DNA of 64,000 nt from Gimesia chilikensis (GCF_007744075.1 NZ_CP036266.1:3891748-3955747), one strand, 5' to 3'; positions 8,219-18,761 are shown, numbered from the stretch's first letter. Notes: generated by a model from the letters alone, not told the origin. Numbers and translations are program-made.

Positions 8219-9850
8219 TTAATGATTCAATAAAAACTCACTACTGTTTAACAGGGCCCAGAACAGATTCGCATAGGCGTCCGTCTGGTCTTCACTGGCT
8301 GTGATATACGATTTCAGTCTGTTTTGTTCGGCCGATGTGGGAGGCCGGGAAAGCGTGGACAGATAAAAGGCTTCGATTTTCTGTTCGACCGATTGACCGG
8401 GGAAATCCACAATCGCGGTAAACACATCGGACTCTTCCAGACTGGTCGCGTTGGTGATAAAGGTACCGTTCATCAGCGCCAGAGCCTGCAATATTGTAGC
8501 CCGGGGCTCCAGCTGGTTTTCGGCCTCCGATTGAAACAGTTCGTAAATTTCCGTCTGGGGAGAATTTGTGCCTCCTGCGACCAATCGCGGATCCGTTTCT
8601 GTCGTCTGGCGGAAGAATCCCGTGGACTGGACCAGATTGGCAAAGATCTGTTCTGAGGTCAGCCCCCGTGTCGGCATTTTTCCATACCATTCTGCACGAG
8701 ACTGACTGGGATCGGTCTGATGGCTGGTGAGCTGATAGGTCTCGGAATTAGTGATTTCGCGAATCAGATATTTCAGATCGTAATCGTGCTGCTGAAAGGC
8801 TCGCGCCATGGCATCCAGCAGTTCCGGATGCGAGGCGGGGTTGGTCGCAGAAAAATCATCGACCGGGTCCACGATGCCTCGACCAAAGAACAGACTCCAG
8901 ATTCGATTCACCGACGCTTTGGCAAAATAGGGGTTCTGTGAAGATGTGATCCATTCCGATAGCCGTTCCCGGGGCCCACGCTGATTCTGCTCCCAGTCGA
9001 TCTCCTTTCCGTTCAGAAAGCTGGCTTCGACCAGTCGATTTGTATCGGGAATTTTGATCGCGGGTTTGCCGGTAACTTCTCTCAAGCTGAATCCGGTAAT
9101 CAGATTATTCTGTTGGGACTGATCGAAATTGGCAAAGAAAGCCGCGAACTTCCAGAACTGCTCCTGCTTCCAGGTATCAAAAGGATGATCATGACACTGG
9201 GCACATTCAATCCGGACTCCCAGAAAGGCACGGGAAGTACTGGCGGCCAGACTCTCTGGTTTGAGCTGCTTGGACACATAGAAAGCCCGCGGAGTGGGCT
9301 CCATTGTCTCTGCCTGTGCTGCGTCCTGATCAAAGGGCGCACCTATGATGGCTTGAGCCAAGGCAGCGTAGGAAGTGTCGTTTCGCAGTTGAGTTCGCAG
9401 CCAGGCTTCGAATTCGGGCACCTGTTGTCGGGCAAATGGATCTGTGCCGGCTTCGGGGATCAGGATCTCCCGCCAGAGACTGGTGAAGTGGACCACGAAC
9501 CCCGGACTGGCCAATAAGCGTTCAATCAACTGAGACCGCTTATCGGGAGTAGTATCTGCCAGAAACTGGCGTACTTCAGCTACCGGTGGAATTTTGCCGG
9601 ACAGATCCAGGTAGACCCGCCTCATGAATTCCGCATCCGAAGCACGGGGAGCGATCTGAACCTGTTCGCGCTGGTGGGCTTCTCGGATGAACTGATCGAT
9701 CTGGCCGGCCAGCCGCTGTGGTTCTCTGTCGGCTGCAGACTTTTCCGCAGCGACTAAGATCGACTGCTGGCAGATCAGAAATAGTCCAGCCAGTAGCAGA
9801 CTGCCCGCCTTGTTACCTCGGTTGTGCTGATTTTCGCTGGCACTTAACAC
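8219..9850 (-). CDS. DUF1549/DUF1553 protein with CxxCH motif
   Basis: A 543-residue secreted protein with a hydrophobic signal segment (about 15-35). The DUF1549 (PSCyt2) region follows, with FMRRVYLDLSGKIPP near residue 75. A CAQCH motif at 216-220 is followed by DHPFDTW, and a DUF1553 (PSD1) region fills the C-terminal half. CxxCH suggests covalent haem binding in the periplasm, but the motif is also conserved in relatives without proven haem. The start is a GTG with AAGGA eight bases upstream. It appears to be the first gene of the minus-strand cluster. The biochemical role of the family is not established; links to polysaccharide degradation have been proposed. Confidence 0.85.
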   Translation of the reverse strand: MLSASENQHNRGNKAGSLLLAGLFLICQQSILVAAEKSAADREPQRLAGQIDQFIREAHQREQVQIAPRASDAEFMRRVYLDLSGKIPPVAEVRQFLADTTPDKRSQLIERLLASPGFVVHFTSLWREILIPEAGTDPFARQQVPEFEAWLRTQLRNDTSYAALAQAIIGAPFDQDAAQAETMEPTPRAFYVSKQLKPESLAASTSRAFLGVRIECAQCHDHPFDTWKQEQFWKFAAFFANFDQSQQNNLITGFSLREVTGKPAIKIPDTNRLVEASFLNGKEIDWEQNQRGPRERLSEWITSSQNPYFAKASVNRIWSLFFGRGIVDPVDDFSATNPASHPELLDAMARAFQQHDYDLKYLIREITNSETYQLTSHQTDPSQSRAEWYGKMPTRGLTSEQIFANLVQSTGFFRQTTETDPRLVAGGTNSPQTEIYELFQSEAENQLEPRATILQALALMNGTFITNATSLEESDVFTAIVDFPGQSVEQKIEAFYLSTLSRPPTSAEQNRLKSYITASEDQTDAYANLFWALLNSSEFLLNH

Positions 9851-10147
9851 GGGTGCAGTCCTTAAAGAGAAACGGACAACGGATTCACTCAGTCTAAAAG
9901 AAATGATTGCCAGACATGGCCTGATTACATATAGTCAATTGTACAATGAGCTTGCAGCAATACAAGGGCGTTCCCGGTCTCGAGTCTAGAACCGGTCAGA
10001 TCAGAATTCGTTCCAGAAGCACTGATCTTGAAATATTTTATGAAAGTTCATGAAATACTGATTCACCCTTAGTAAGTTAGAGGCGACAGTAAGTCCGTTT
10101 TGCTCAACTTTTTCTCCAGATTCACGATTTTCTTACTGAAAGATGAC

Positions 10148-10348
10148 ATGTTGCTCCTGTCGGGTCTGCGTCAGCAGATGAAAAAACATAAAGATGACCT
10201 GCTGGTGATTGTCGGTGGTGCCGGATTGTTTATGTTCGGTTTCCTGGATGAGGGTCTGGCCTGGTTTTTCAAGTCGTCGGGTGTGCTCATGTTTCTCTGG
10301 GGCTGTGCGACCCTGTATGTGAATCTCAAATCGAGCGAACAGCAATAA
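10148..10348 (+). CDS. Small two-helix membrane protein
   Basis: A 66-residue protein using the ATG at 10148. An in-frame TTG at 10100 would add 16 residues and cannot be excluded. The N-terminus is basic (RQQMKKHK), followed by two hydrophobic segments (VIVGGAGLFMFGF and SSGVLMFLWGCATLYV) and a short polar tail. I do not recognise the family. It lies alone between the divergent DUF1549 gene and the large PQQ-propeller gene, whose start is 48 bases downstream, so the two could share a transcript. Coding status rests on the clean membrane-protein pattern, not on homology. Confidence 0.5.
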   Translation: MLLLSGLRQQMKKHKDDLLVIVGGAGLFMFGFLDEGLAWFFKSSGVLMFLWGCATLYVNLKSSEQQ

Positions 10349-10396
10349 CAACGTCTCAGTTCAAAGACTGATTGGGCGTTTTTGAGTGTGTTAACC

Positions 10397-13300
10397 ATGA
10401 AAATCATTTCTATGACTCGTTCTATATCTTGCGTGCCGCTCCTGATCTGTCTGACGGTCTGTCTCTACAGTGTCTCAGTTCTGCAAGCAGGCGACTGGCC
10501 CATGTGGCGCTACGACGCCGGACATACGGCTTCTTCGCCTGATGCCCTGCCCGACCAGTTGACGCCTGTCTGGACCCGGAAATTCAGCCCCCGGAAACAG
10601 GTCTGGGATGATCCGTTAAACAATGACCTGATGACGTACGACAAAGTCTTTGAACCGGTCGTGTCTGGCCGACGGATGTTTGTCGGGTTTAACGACGCCG
10701 ATAAACTCGTCGCTCTGGATACCCGGACCGGGGAGACGCTCTGGACGTTCTTCACCGATGGTCCCGTTCGTTTTTCGCCGGTTGCGACGGAAGACAGGGT
10801 CTACCTGGTCAGTGATGACGGACACCTCTATTGCCTCAACAGTAGCGACGGAACTTTGATCTGGAAGTTTCGTGGCGCGCCAGCGGCACAGAAGACATTG
10901 GGAAATCAGCGGGTGATTTCTGCCTGGCCTGCCCGCGGCGGTCCTGTTTTATACGACGATCAGATATATTTTGCAGCCAGTATCTGGCCGTTTATGGGGA
11001 CGTTCATATATGCTCTGGATGCAGAGACCGGAACGGTCACCTGGGTAAATGATTCGACCAGTGCCAGCTACATCAAACAACCGCATAGCGCCCCTTCTTT
11101 TGCGGGTGTGGCGCCACAGGGCACGCTCGTGGCAACTGAAGAACTGCTGCTGGTGCCCGGCGGTCGTTCTGTTCCCGCAGCCCTGGATCGCAAGACAGGC
11201 GAATTGAAGTACTTTCATCTGGGAGGCAAAGGGAACGGCGGTTCGTTCGTCATCTCAGGCGAGAAAGAATTCTTTGTGCATACCCGCTATCGGGGAGTTC
11301 GCGCTTACAATCTGGAAACCGGATTGCCCAACCTGTACGTGCACAATGAACCGGTGCTCCACGACGAACAGATCTATTCCGCCAGTGTGAAAGATAAACA
11401 GCCGGTGCTGGAAGCCTTTAATCGCCAGCATAAGGCACTCTGGTCTCTCCCCGTCGATGGACAGGGAGATCTGATCCGAGCCGGAAATCGTCTCTACGCA
11501 GTTGGTGAGCAGACGCTTTCCGCTGTCGAACTGCCAGCCAGTACAGATGCCAAACCGCAGGTTGCCTGGCAACAACCTATTTCCGGAACCGTCGCTCGTT
11601 TACTGGCTGCAGATAACAGGCTCTACGCGGTCACTCAGGAGGGCGCGATCATGGCGTTCGCCGCACCAGGAGAGCAAACTGAATCCATAATCACGGAGTC
11701 CACACCTGAAACGAAACTAGCGGTCGATCGTGCTGCCATGGAACTAGCTGCCCGGATTCTGAAACAGACTGAAGCCCGTACCGGGTATGCAGTCTGCGTG
11801 GGCGGGGATAATCCTGATTTACTGGACGCTTTCCTGCGACTCTCTCCGTTGCAACTGGTGGTGCTGGAGACTGATCCGCATAGTGTCACTGCTCTTCGCA
11901 AACGTTTCGATGCTCGCGGGGAATATGGCACGCGTATCTCGGTTCACCAGGGAACTCCGACCCGTTTCCAGGCGCCACAGCACATTGCCCGGGTGACGAT
12001 CGTCAGCCCTTCGCAGGTGGAATCGTTGACCAGTGCCTCTTTGCAGCAAATTTATCGCTCGGTTCGCCCGTATGGCGGTGTCATCTGGATTCCTGCAGCA
12101 GACGAGCGACTTGAGTCTCTCAAAAACATGATCCGTCAGGCGCAGCTTCCTAAAGCTGAGGTGACGGAACTGGCTGATGGTCTCCTGATTCGCCGAGTGG
12201 GGGCACTGCCTGACTCGGCTGACTGGACTCACCAGTATGGGGATATCGCGAACAGTGTGAAATCGAATGACAAGCGAGTCAAGCTCCCGTTGGGAGTTCT
12301 GTGGTTTGGCGGAAATTCGCACGACGATGTACTCCCGCGACACGGGCATGGCCCACCTGAGCAGGTGATCGGCGGTCGCACATTTCTGGAAGGCATGAAC
12401 AGCCTGAGTGCCCGCGATGTTTACACGGGGGAAGTGCTCTGGAGACGTGAATTTGACGACCTGGGCACGTTTGGCATCTATTTTAATTCGACTTATGAAG
12501 ACACGCCGCTCAGTACGCAGTACAACCAGAAACACATTCCCGGCGCGAACGCCCGTGGCACAAACTATATCGCCACAACTGAAGAGGTCTATCTGGCCAT
12601 TGGTCCGGAGTGCCATGTGCTGAGTGCCGTTGATGGGCAGACGCAACGAATCATCAAACTGCCGGATCCTAAAAAAGACTGGGCCTTTATCGCTGTGGAC
12701 CAGGATATCCTGCTGGCCGGAAATGGATTTGCTCATTATGGCAAACGGGCTCAGGAGAAAGCAGGCAAAGACGGCCCCGCGGCGACTGACTTGTCTGCCA
12801 GTCGGGGGTTGATTGCCTTTGATCGTCGGTCAGGAGAAAAGCTCTGGCAGGTCGATGCCGTGCATTCATTCTTACACAACGGAATCGTTGCGGGACGGAA
12901 TCGGTTGTACTGCCTCGACAAACTCCCAGCGAGTGCCGAGAAAAAACTGTCGCGGCGCGGTATGGCTGATCCATCACAGTATCGCATTCTCTGCCTGGAT
13001 CTGCAGACCGGGAAGGAACTCTGGTCGACCAAGGAAAGTATCTTTGGTTCCTGGCTGGGCTACTCTGAAAAACATGATCTGCTGTTGCAGGCCGGAGCCC
13101 GGGCCAGCGATCGCCTCAGTGATGAGGTGGGCCAGGGAATGATTGCCTACCAGGCCGATGACGGCTCCATCCTCTGGCAGAAGAAGGATCAGAAATATAC
13201 CGGTCCGCTGGTGCTGCACAACGATCTGATTATCACTTCCGCCAATTCGTACCAGGTCTCAGGAGGCGCCTTTCACATCAGGGATGGCAGCCCTTATACG

Positions 13301-14752
13301 ATTACGAATCCAATTACCCGCGAAAAAGAACCCCTGAAGTTTTCCCGCACCTATGGCTGCAATTATGTGATCGCCAGTGAGAATCTGCTGACGTTCCGAT
13401 CCGGTGCTGCAGGTTTTTATGATCTGGCCAATCAGAGTGGGACCGGTAATTTCGGCGGGTTCAAATCGAGTTGTACTTCGAATCTGGTTGTGGCGAATGG
13501 TGTATTGAATGCCCCCGATTACACTCGCACCTGCAGTTGCTCCTATCAGAACCAGACCTCCCTGGCCTTAATCCATATGCCTGAAATCGAAATCTGGACC
13601 AACAGCCAGTTACAGGACGCTGCAGAGTCGACGGGAGTCGTGAAACAGGCGGGGATCAATTTCGGTGCCCCCGGGGATCGCAGGGCAGACACCGGTACTC
13701 TCTGGCTGGATTATCCCAGCGTGGGTGGGGAGTCTCCTGACTTAGCAGTCACCATCGCAAACAAAAACTATCGCACCTTCCGCCACCATGCACTTAAAAT
13801 CAACGATTCACCGTCGAAACCGGGTTTGAACTGGGGCGCTGCCTCCGGCATTGAAGACCCACAGAAGATTACGATCGCCATCCGCCAGGAGGATTCAGCT
13901 AAACAAGGAGAAGGCATTCCGGTGGTGAGTGTCGACGATGACGCCGAAGAGAACTCCAAGGGGAACGTCAGCATGAACAGCAGCGATCTGGAACTGACGA
14001 TGGATGGCGGTGATCCCCAGGTCGTGGCGATTCGTTTTACCGATATTCCCCTGTCACGCACCGAGGAACTGGATGCAGCCTATATTCAATTCACTGTCGA
14101 TGAGACGGGTAAGAAAGAGTGCCAGCTGAAAATCCAGGGCGAGCTGACAGTTAATTCGAAACCGCTGATGGAAGCAAAACACAACCTCTCCAGCCGCAAA
14201 CGGACGCGGGCTGTCGTTGCCTGGTCGCCCCCTGCCTGGACCAAAGTGGATGCTGCTGGAGAAGCACAACGGACACCCGATCTGAAACCGATTCTCGATG
14301 AAATTCGCCAGCAGCCTGGCTGGAAACCGGGTAACCCGATTTCATTTATCATCACCGGTACGGGCACACGCACGGCCCGCTCTTATCGGGGGCCGACTTC
14401 CGGATCGGCGCGACTGGTACTGAAAAAGAAAGAGTCAGCGACGGAGAACCGTGCTGAAGATGTCGCTGCGAAAACGAATGAAAATGCCCGACGCTATTCA
14501 GTTCGCCTGACCTTCAATGAACCGAACATGAAACTAAAAGTCGGGGAACGAAAGTTTGATGTGTTCCTGCAGGGAGAACGGGTGCTGCAGGACTTCGATA
14601 TTCTGGCCGAGACTGGTCAACCCATGCGGAGCCTGGTTAAGGAAATCCCCGGAGTGGTTGTAGCCGATCAGCTGGTGCTGGAATTCAAGTCCGTCAGCAG
14701 TTCTCAAGCCGTCCCCCTGATCTCGGGAATCGAGCTGATCAGTGAGGACTGA
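10397..14752 (+). CDS. Very large secreted PQQ-propeller protein with methyltransferase-like and malectin-like regions
   Basis: The ATG at 10397 gives 1451 residues with a signal peptide (about 1-32, ending VLQAGDWP). The first propeller (about 35-440) has PQQ-type repeats such as LVALDTRTGETLW and YCLNSSDGTLIWKF. Residues about 455-610 look like a Rossmann methyltransferase: VCVGGDNPDLLDAF, an acidic LETD after a beta strand, and GGVIWIP. A second propeller block (about 620-1050) follows. Residues about 1170-1340 resemble an adhesion or carbohydrate-binding module with the pattern SSRKRTRAVVAWSPPAW. The last 90 residues are malectin-like (YSVRLTFNEP, FDVFLQGERVLQDFDI). Relatives occur in planctomycetes. 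It is probably periplasmic or surface exposed. Whether the methyltransferase-like part binds SAM outside the cytoplasm is doubtful; its GxGxG is degenerate. Confidence 0.85.
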   Translation: MKIISMTRSISCVPLLICLTVCLYSVSVLQAGDWPMWRYDAGHTASSPDALPDQLTPVWTRKFSPRKQVWDDPLNNDLMTYDKVFEPVVSGRRMFVGFNDADKLVALDTRTGETLWTFFTDGPVRFSPVATEDRVYLVSDDGHLYCLNSSDGTLIWKFRGAPAAQKTLGNQRVISAWPARGGPVLYDDQIYFAASIWPFMGTFIYALDAETGTVTWVNDSTSASYIKQPHSAPSFAGVAPQGTLVATEELLLVPGGRSVPAALDRKTGELKYFHLGGKGNGGSFVISGEKEFFVHTRYRGVRAYNLETGLPNLYVHNEPVLHDEQIYSASVKDKQPVLEAFNRQHKALWSLPVDGQGDLIRAGNRLYAVGEQTLSAVELPASTDAKPQVAWQQPISGTVARLLAADNRLYAVTQEGAIMAFAAPGEQTESIITESTPETKLAVDRAAMELAARILKQTEARTGYAVCVGGDNPDLLDAFLRLSPLQLVVLETDPHSVTALRKRFDARGEYGTRISVHQGTPTRFQAPQHIARVTIVSPSQVESLTSASLQQIYRSVRPYGGVIWIPAADERLESLKNMIRQAQLPKAEVTELADGLLIRRVGALPDSADWTHQYGDIANSVKSNDKRVKLPLGVLWFGGNSHDDVLPRHGHGPPEQVIGGRTFLEGMNSLSARDVYTGEVLWRREFDDLGTFGIYFNSTYEDTPLSTQYNQKHIPGANARGTNYIATTEEVYLAIGPECHVLSAVDGQTQRIIKLPDPKKDWAFIAVDQDILLAGNGFAHYGKRAQEKAGKDGPAATDLSASRGLIAFDRRSGEKLWQVDAVHSFLHNGIVAGRNRLYCLDKLPASAEKKLSRRGMADPSQYRILCLDLQTGKELWSTKESIFGSWLGYSEKHDLLLQAGARASDRLSDEVGQGMIAYQADDGSILWQKKDQKYTGPLVLHNDLIITSANSYQVSGGAFHIRDGSPYTITNPITREKEPLKFSRTYGCNYVIASENLLTFRSGAAGFYDLANQSGTGNFGGFKSSCTSNLVVANGVLNAPDYTRTCSCSYQNQTSLALIHMPEIEIWTNSQLQDAAESTGVVKQAGINFGAPGDRRADTGTLWLDYPSVGGESPDLAVTIANKNYRTFRHHALKINDSPSKPGLNWGAASGIEDPQKITIAIRQEDSAKQGEGIPVVSVDDDAEENSKGNVSMNSSDLELTMDGGDPQVVAIRFTDIPLSRTEELDAAYIQFTVDETGKKECQLKIQGELTVNSKPLMEAKHNLSSRKRTRAVVAWSPPAWTKVDAAGEAQRTPDLKPILDEIRQQPGWKPGNPISFIITGTGTRTARSYRGPTSGSARLVLKKKESATENRAEDVAAKTNENARRYSVRLTFNEPNMKLKVGERKFDVFLQGERVLQDFDILAETGQPMRSLVKEIPGVVVADQLVLEFKSVSSSQAVPLISGIELISED

Positions 14753-14767
14753 CCAGCGTCCGTCTGC

Positions 14768-16531
14768 TCAGGAAGTAACGGTGGTATCAGCTGTCTCGGA
14801 GATCCAGTCTTTCAGTTGGAGCTGTACGCTTTCAAAACCACGAAAGCGGTTGATATTCGGAGCGAAGCTGATCGAAAAAGGACCGCCGGCTTCTTCCATC
14901 TGGCTGGCCCACTCTCCTTTGCCGAAGGCGATGGCACGAATACGGGTTTTGTGCTGCTGAAAGACCAGCGACAGGTGCCGTCCCCCTTCTCCCATCGTTT
15001 TAGGAGGCTCGGCCAGTTCGACCCGGGTGGCGACAAACTGAGGCCGTGGATTCTCCTGCCCGAACGGGCCCAGGCAATCCAGTTCCAACACCGCCTGTTT
15101 GGTGATTTCGTTCAGACAGACTTCCGCATCGATCTTCACCAGTAGATCGTCGTCTGATGGCGGGGGCGCCGTAGCCGCATAGGCGGCGAACGCCTGGCGA
15201 AAGTCTTCAATTTTGTCCTCTTCGATGCGCAAGCCTGCGGCAGCCTGGTGACCGCCGAAGCGCATCAGGTGCTCAGCACAGGATGAGAAACCGGCATGCA
15301 GATCGAAGCCGGCGAAGGACCGCGCCGATCCCTGACCGGTACGGGTCGCGGCTTCAAGGGCGATCAATACCGTTGGTTTTTCAAAATGCTCGGCGACTCG
15401 GTTTGCAACGATGCCGATCACACCGGGGTGCCAGTCCGGATGGGCAAGGACCAGGGTCTGGTGCTCTTCCCACTCGGCGTTCTCTTCGACCATCTCGCGT
15501 GCCTGTTTGAGAATCCGGCGTTCGACCGTGCGACGGTTTTTATTGAGTTCATCCAGGTAGAGTGCCAGCTGCACGGCCCGCTCCCGATTACTGGTAGTGA
15601 GCAGTTCCACCGCCAGGCGGGCCTGTCCCAGTCGACCGGCGGCATTCAGTCGGGGCGCGATGGCAAAGCCGATGTCTTCGGTATCAAGCGGTTGACCGGT
15701 TTTGATCTCCGCGACCTTCATCAGCTCCTGCAGTCCCAGGGGAGCCAGTTCTGCGAGTGCCCCGAGTCCGTAGCGGACAATAATCCGATTTTCACCAACG
15801 AGGGGAACCACATCGGCAATAGTTCCAATTGCAGCCAATCCGACGGCACATTTGAGAAACTCGCGCATCTGGGGAGAGGCTTTCTGGCCATCCCCCAGTT
15901 TCTGACAAACGGCCCAGGCCAGTTTCAAAGCGACCCCGGCACCACAGAGGTGAGGAAATTCATAGTCGCCTCCGGGGAGGCGGGGATGCACGAGACAGGC
16001 CGCAGCCGGCAGCTCTTCATCCATCTGATGGTGATCGGTAATAATCAGTTCCAGGCCGAGTTCTTTTGCGAGAGCGGCCTCTGTGACACTGGTGATCCCA
16101 CAGTCGACCGTAATCAACAGCCGCTCTGGATCTTCTTCGTGTAATTCGAGAATGGCATCACAGTTCAGTCCGTAGCCATCATCCAGGCGGTTGGGAATGA
16201 AATAGTCACATTGTCCATTGGCCAGGGTGATGCACTGCAGCAGAATACTGGTGGCGGTCATGCCATCGACGTCGTAGTCGCCGTAGATAGTGATCCGACG
16301 TTTTGAATTCAGGGCAGCGATCACACGGTCGGTAGCTTCTTCGATGCCGGGCATACTGCAGGGATCGAGTAGCTCATTCATGCGAGCGTTGATAAAACTG
16401 CGGGCGGTGCCCACATCCTGGAGCCCGCGGGCGATCAAAACCTGGGCCAGCAGGGGAGAAATCCGCATTTCAGAACTGAGGCGGCGTACCTGAGATTCAT
16501 CGTGGGGGGCAAATCGCCAGTTTTGAGTCAT
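14768..16531 (-). CDS. recJ: Single-stranded-DNA-specific exonuclease RecJ
   Basis: A 587-residue protein with the RecJ/DHH phosphoesterase motifs: GDYDVDG at 84-90, ITVDCGI, the metal-binding ITDHHQ, and the DHHA1 motif FGGHQAAAG in the second half, then an OB-fold-like C-terminus. RecJ degrades single-stranded DNA 5' to 3' in recombination and mismatch or base-excision repair. The length is close to that of E. coli RecJ (577). It is convergent with the PQQ-propeller gene, with only 15 bases between the stops. All key Asp and His residues are present. Confidence 0.95.
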   Translation of the reverse strand: MTQNWRFAPHDESQVRRLSSEMRISPLLAQVLIARGLQDVGTARSFINARMNELLDPCSMPGIEEATDRVIAALNSKRRITIYGDYDVDGMTATSILLQCITLANGQCDYFIPNRLDDGYGLNCDAILELHEEDPERLLITVDCGITSVTEAALAKELGLELIITDHHQMDEELPAAACLVHPRLPGGDYEFPHLCGAGVALKLAWAVCQKLGDGQKASPQMREFLKCAVGLAAIGTIADVVPLVGENRIIVRYGLGALAELAPLGLQELMKVAEIKTGQPLDTEDIGFAIAPRLNAAGRLGQARLAVELLTTSNRERAVQLALYLDELNKNRRTVERRILKQAREMVEENAEWEEHQTLVLAHPDWHPGVIGIVANRVAEHFEKPTVLIALEAATRTGQGSARSFAGFDLHAGFSSCAEHLMRFGGHQAAAGLRIEEDKIEDFRQAFAAYAATAPPPSDDDLLVKIDAEVCLNEITKQAVLELDCLGPFGQENPRPQFVATRVELAEPPKTMGEGGRHLSLVFQQHKTRIRAIAFGKGEWASQMEEAGGPFSISFAPNINRFRGFESVQLQLKDWISETADTTVTS

Positions 16532-16871
16532 CCGTGCTCTCGCTCTTCTTCATCAGAGGGCCATATTCCGCTTGTATCGAGTATTTATTAAAACAGAGTC
16601 CAGGCTGGCTGTCAAAACCCCTGCTCCGGGAACTGGCGAAAATGCCCGAGTCACGGAGTTTTCTTCGCAAATGAACCCGTTCGGGGGTAAACCTGTCTGT
16701 TCGGGAAGTAAGGTAGAGGCATAACCGGTCTAATCGTCCTGATCATAAGCCGAGTCTGAGAGTTATCGACTGCGGGACTTGCCGCGACTCACCGCCGCGA
16801 CTAGACTGTATGCTTCAATCACTTGTCACGTATTTTTGAGTTTCTGATTGTACACGGATTAAGGTTTTGGG
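16532..16871. other. Intergenic region between recJ and ilvN
   Basis: 340 bases separate the divergent recJ and ilvN starts and presumably hold both promoters. I found no open frame with coding character, no T-box or leader-peptide attenuator with runs of branched-chain codons, and no tRNA. A GC-rich segment near 16765-16805 repeats GCGACT and could fold weakly. Nothing more can be supported. Confidence 0.6.
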
Positions 16872-17390
16872 ATGAAACACGTTCTTTCTGCTCTGGTCAT
16901 GAATCAACCGGGTGTCCTGGCCCAGATTTCAGGCATGCTGGCCTCACGCTCTTTTAACATTGAGAGTCTGGCGGTCGGTGAAACCGAAGAACCCCAGTTT
17001 TCCCGAATTACTTTTGTCGTCGGCGATTACAACAAGCTGGATCAGGTCAGAAAACAGCTGGAAAAGCTGGTTACCGTAGTGAAAGTGGTCGATTTTTCCG
17101 GACAGGACTTTGTCGAACGCGACCTGATGCTGATGAAAGTGGCGACTCCCGGAAAAACCCGCTCAGAAATTCGCGAATTAGTCGAAATTTTCCGTGCGAA
17201 AATCGTTGACGTGAGCACCGAAAACGTAATGATCGAGATTTCCGGTCAGGAATCGAAGATCAATGCATTTATTGACGTGATGCGACCGTTTGGGATTCTT
17301 GAAATGGTTCGTACAGGTCGGATTGCCCTGTTACGCTCTGAAGTCGTGAAAGCAGAAGCTCCCTCTGAGGAACCTGTGGAAACAGCTTAA
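16872..17390 (+). CDS. ilvN: Acetolactate synthase small (regulatory) subunit
   Basis: A 172-residue protein with an N-terminal ACT domain (about 2-75; HVLSALVMNQPGVLAQISGM and the following SFNIESLAVG are diagnostic) and the C-terminal ALS-regulator domain. It is of the usual length (about 160-175) and often named IlvH/IlvN. It binds valine and gives feedback control to the catalytic subunit, which makes acetolactate or acetohydroxybutyrate in branched-chain amino acid synthesis. The catalytic ilvB/ilvI gene is not in this window. ilvC follows 173 bases downstream on the same strand, so pathway genes are clustered but not tightly packed. Confidence 0.95.
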   Translation: MKHVLSALVMNQPGVLAQISGMLASRSFNIESLAVGETEEPQFSRITFVVGDYNKLDQVRKQLEKLVTVVKVVDFSGQDFVERDLMLMKVATPGKTRSEIRELVEIFRAKIVDVSTENVMIEISGQESKINAFIDVMRPFGILEMVRTGRIALLRSEVVKAEAPSEEPVETA

Positions 17391-17563
17391 GAATCCGCCG
17401 CGAACAAACAAAAATGTGAATCACGGTTGTTTTGTTCTCTCTGGACGGCCTGTTGTGTTCCGAACTTCATTCGAATCAACGTGTGGCTGTTCAAGTTCCC
17501 TTTTGTAGAAGCGGATCCGGTTCTGCTTCTAACCGCCTTACAACAATACAAGAGATCAGGATT

Positions 17564-18568
17564 ATGGCAGTAACAATTTATTACGATGACGATGCAGACT
17601 TGTCGCTGTTGAAAGACAAAACCATTGCCATCCTCGGCTACGGAAGCCAGGGACACGCTCAAGCTCAAAACCTTCGCGACAGTGGCTGTAACGTCATTAT
17701 CGGTCAGCGTAAAGGCAGTGAAAACTACGATCTGGCCGTCAGCCATGGATTCGAACCGGTCTCTATCGCAGAAGCCACCAAACAGGGCGATCTGATCAAT
17801 ATTCTGCTTCCCGACGAAGTTCAGGGAGATCTCTACAAGAGCGACATCCTGCCGAACCTGAGCAAAGGCAACCTGCTGCTCTGCTCACACGGTTTCAACA
17901 TTCACTTCAACCAGGTTGTTCCGCCCGCTGGCGTTGACGCAGCCCTGGTTGCTCCCAAAGGCCCCGGCCACCTGGTTCGCAGCGAATACGTTAAAGGGGG
18001 CGGTGTTCCTTCGCTGATCGCTCTGGTTGAAGGGGCTTCTGAAAGCACCCGTCAACTGGCTCTGGCCTATGCAAAAGGCATCGGCGGTACTCGCGGTGGT
18101 GTGATCGAAACATCTTTCGCTGAAGAAACCGAAACCGACCTGTTCGGCGAGCAGGTTGTGCTCTGCGGTGGTGTCAGTGAACTGGTTAAAGCCGGTTTTG
18201 ATACTCTGGTTGAAGCCGGATATCAGCCCGAAATGGCCTACTTCGAATGTATGCACGAACTCAAACTGATCGTCGACCTGTTCTACCAGGGTGGTCTGAA
18301 CTACATGCGGTACAGTGTCTCCAACACTGCTGAATACGGCGATTACTCCAGCGGTCCGCGGATCATCACCGACGAAACCCGCAAGGAAATGAAGAAGATC
18401 CTGGAAGAAATCCAGACCGGTGAATTTGCGAAGAACTGGTTGCTCGAAAACAAAGCCAACCAGGCTTCCTTCAAGGCGATCCGTCGTCTGAACCGGCAGC
18501 ATCCCATCGAAGCCGTTGGTAAAGAACTGCGGCGGATGATGAGCTGGATTGATTCCAAAGAGGTCTAA
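17564..18568 (+). CDS. ilvC: Ketol-acid reductoisomerase
   Basis: A 334-residue class I enzyme. The N-terminal NADPH-binding fold begins [19 protein letters not shown]. The metal-binding knotted domain contains [16 protein letters not shown] and the [18 protein letters not shown] segment. It converts acetolactate and acetohydroxybutyrate to dihydroxy acids in valine, leucine and isoleucine synthesis. The frame is open further upstream (from 17432), but the ATG at 17564 has an AGGA-type ribosome site and starts exactly where the family does ([13 protein letters not shown]). An intrinsic terminator follows 30 bases after the stop. Confidence 0.97.
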   Translation: MAVTIYYDDDADLSLLKDKTIAILGYGSQGHAQAQNLRDSGCNVIIGQRKGSENYDLAVSHGFEPVSIAEATKQGDLINILLPDEVQGDLYKSDILPNLSKGNLLLCSHGFNIHFNQVVPPAGVDAALVAPKGPGHLVRSEYVKGGGVPSLIALVEGASESTRQLALAYAKGIGGTRGGVIETSFAEETETDLFGEQVVLCGGVSELVKAGFDTLVEAGYQPEMAYFECMHELKLIVDLFYQGGLNYMRYSVSNTAEYGDYSSGPRIITDETRKEMKKILEEIQTGEFAKNWLLENKANQASFKAIRRLNRQHPIEAVGKELRRMMSWIDSKEV

Positions 18569-18597
18569 TCCAGGTCAATTCCATCGAATGACATCAC

Positions 18598-18640
18598 AAC
18601 GCGTCGGGAACGGATCTCTGTTCCTGACGCGTTTTTTATT
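18598..18640 (+). terminator. Intrinsic terminator after ilvC
   Basis: AACGCGTCGGGAAC (18598-18611) pairs with GTTCCTGACGCGTT (18620-18633) around an 8-base loop, with one mismatch in the stem, followed by a T-rich run. It is a strong Rho-independent terminator placed 30 bases after the ilvC stop. Confidence 0.9.
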
Positions 18641-18761
18641 TAACGGAACTTCACGATTCCACTCACTGCCGGGCGATAACTTACCAGCGGCCTCTTGTCT
18701 TTCCGGGTGACGACTCATATAAAACAGGTAGAACCGCTGTTTTTTCACGGGAAATCGAATC

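Noticed and set aside
17432-17563. Upstream extension of ilvC
   Set aside because: The added 44 residues have no counterpart in the family and no ribosome site; the ATG at 17564 matches the conserved N-terminus.
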